Assembly: GCA_030431185.1 (NCBI GenBank)
Contig: JAUIJO010000003.1
Location: 1-32,485 of the forward strand
Length of the DNA stretch: 32,485 nt
Source of the DNA: Gammaproteobacteria bacterium
GTDB lineage: Bacteria > Pseudomonadota > Gammaproteobacteria > Xanthomonadales > Xanthomonadaceae
Direction of reading: 5' to 3'
Shown piece after piece: positions 32,256-32,485 of the stretch. Positions within the stretch are counted from its first letter, which is position 1; each line of letters begins with the position of its first letter. Under the pieces are notes generated by a model, which was not told the origin of the DNA, did no database searches, and was given only the letters and a program-made list of their open reading frames with translations. Made by a program: the position numbers and the translations under genes.

Positions 32256-32485
32256 ATGAAGCACACCCTCCTGGCCTCCAGCCTGTCCCGCGCCCTCTTC
32301 TGCGCCGCACTGCTGCCCGCCAGTCTCCCGGCCATCGCCCAGGACATGGAGTCGCCGGGCGCCTCCCCGGCTTCGCTGGCCTCGACCGGCGCGATGGCGG
32401 CCAAGGACCTGGACGCGGTGGTGGTCCAGGCCGGCATCGCCTACCGCAACCGGTCCGAGGCGACGGCCCCGACCCTGGTCTACGA
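32256..32485 (+). CDS. TonB-dependent receptor, N-terminal fragment
   Basis: Seventy-six codons are visible before the frame runs off the right edge. A Sec signal peptide (MKHTLLASSL...AIAQ, cleavage near residue 29) is followed by an Ala/Ser/Pro-rich linker and DLDAVVVQAG (51-60), a typical TonB box at the start of a plug domain. This makes an outer-membrane active transporter likely; the barrel is outside the window, so the ligand cannot be judged directly. Divergence from a phytase operon and a Pho-box-like promoter suggest an inositol phosphate or phosphate-ester ligand. No strong ribosome binding site is seen. Confidence 0.72.
   Translation, partial: MKHTLLASSLSRALFCAALLPASLPAIAQDMESPGASPASLASTGAMAAKDLDAVVVQAGIAYRNRSEATAPTLVY

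Overview
The window is about 32.5 kb of high-GC chromosome. It is densely packed on both strands and carries no phage, plasmid or transposase genes. The gene content and protein sequences suggest a gammaproteobacterium of the Xanthomonadaceae/Lysobacteraceae (Lysobacter, Luteimonas or Xanthomonas relatives). Pointers are paired M13 peptidases, a queA-tgt-yajC-secD-secF cluster, intergenic heptamer and palindromic repeats, and a TonB receptor beside a secreted phytase. The assignment is inferred from protein character, not from a search.

Layout. 1-1.04 kb: end of a DUF502 membrane protein overlapping a YhhQ-type queuosine precursor transporter. 1.2-10.2 kb: exported peptidases (one DUF885, two tandem M13), with rhlE (DEAD-box helicase) and an aspartyl/asparaginyl beta-hydroxylase on the minus strand between them. 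10.2-12.2 kb: rhomboid protease, an alkyltransferase-like DNA repair protein, a small unknown protein and a repeat-filled gap. 12.2-16.2 kb: DUF47-PiT phosphate transport pair (minus), then a CNNM/CorC protein and an ExoD protein (plus). 16.2-19.35 kb: a two-gene operon of a PhnD-like binding protein and a membrane GGDEF-EAL protein. 19.4-21.2 kb: trmJ and suhB, divergent. 21.3-26.9 kb: queA-tgt-yajC-secD-secF, all on the minus strand. 27-29 kb: an Lrp/AsnC regulator divergent from a class III aminotransferase. 29-29.5 kb: a tandem palindromic repeat. 29.5-32.5 kb: a metallophosphoesterase and a beta-propeller phytase (minus), divergent from the start of a TonB-dependent receptor.

Functional threads. 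(1) Queuosine: QueA, Tgt and a YhhQ transporter. (2) Protein export: YajC-SecD-SecF. (3) Phosphorus acquisition: phytase lipoprotein, exported phosphatase, TonB receptor with a PhoB-box-like site, and a PiT transporter. (4) Envelope proteolysis: DUF885, two M13 proteins and a rhomboid.

The most interesting non-coding signals are a boxA-like Nus-factor site in the suhB leader, a PhoB-box-like site with a correctly spaced -10 upstream of the TonB receptor, and a short upstream ORF opening with acidic and proline codons in front of the CNNM/CorC gene, reminiscent of MgtL. No CRISPR array, tRNA, rRNA, prophage or defence system is seen. Most very long antisense ORFs are high-GC shadows.
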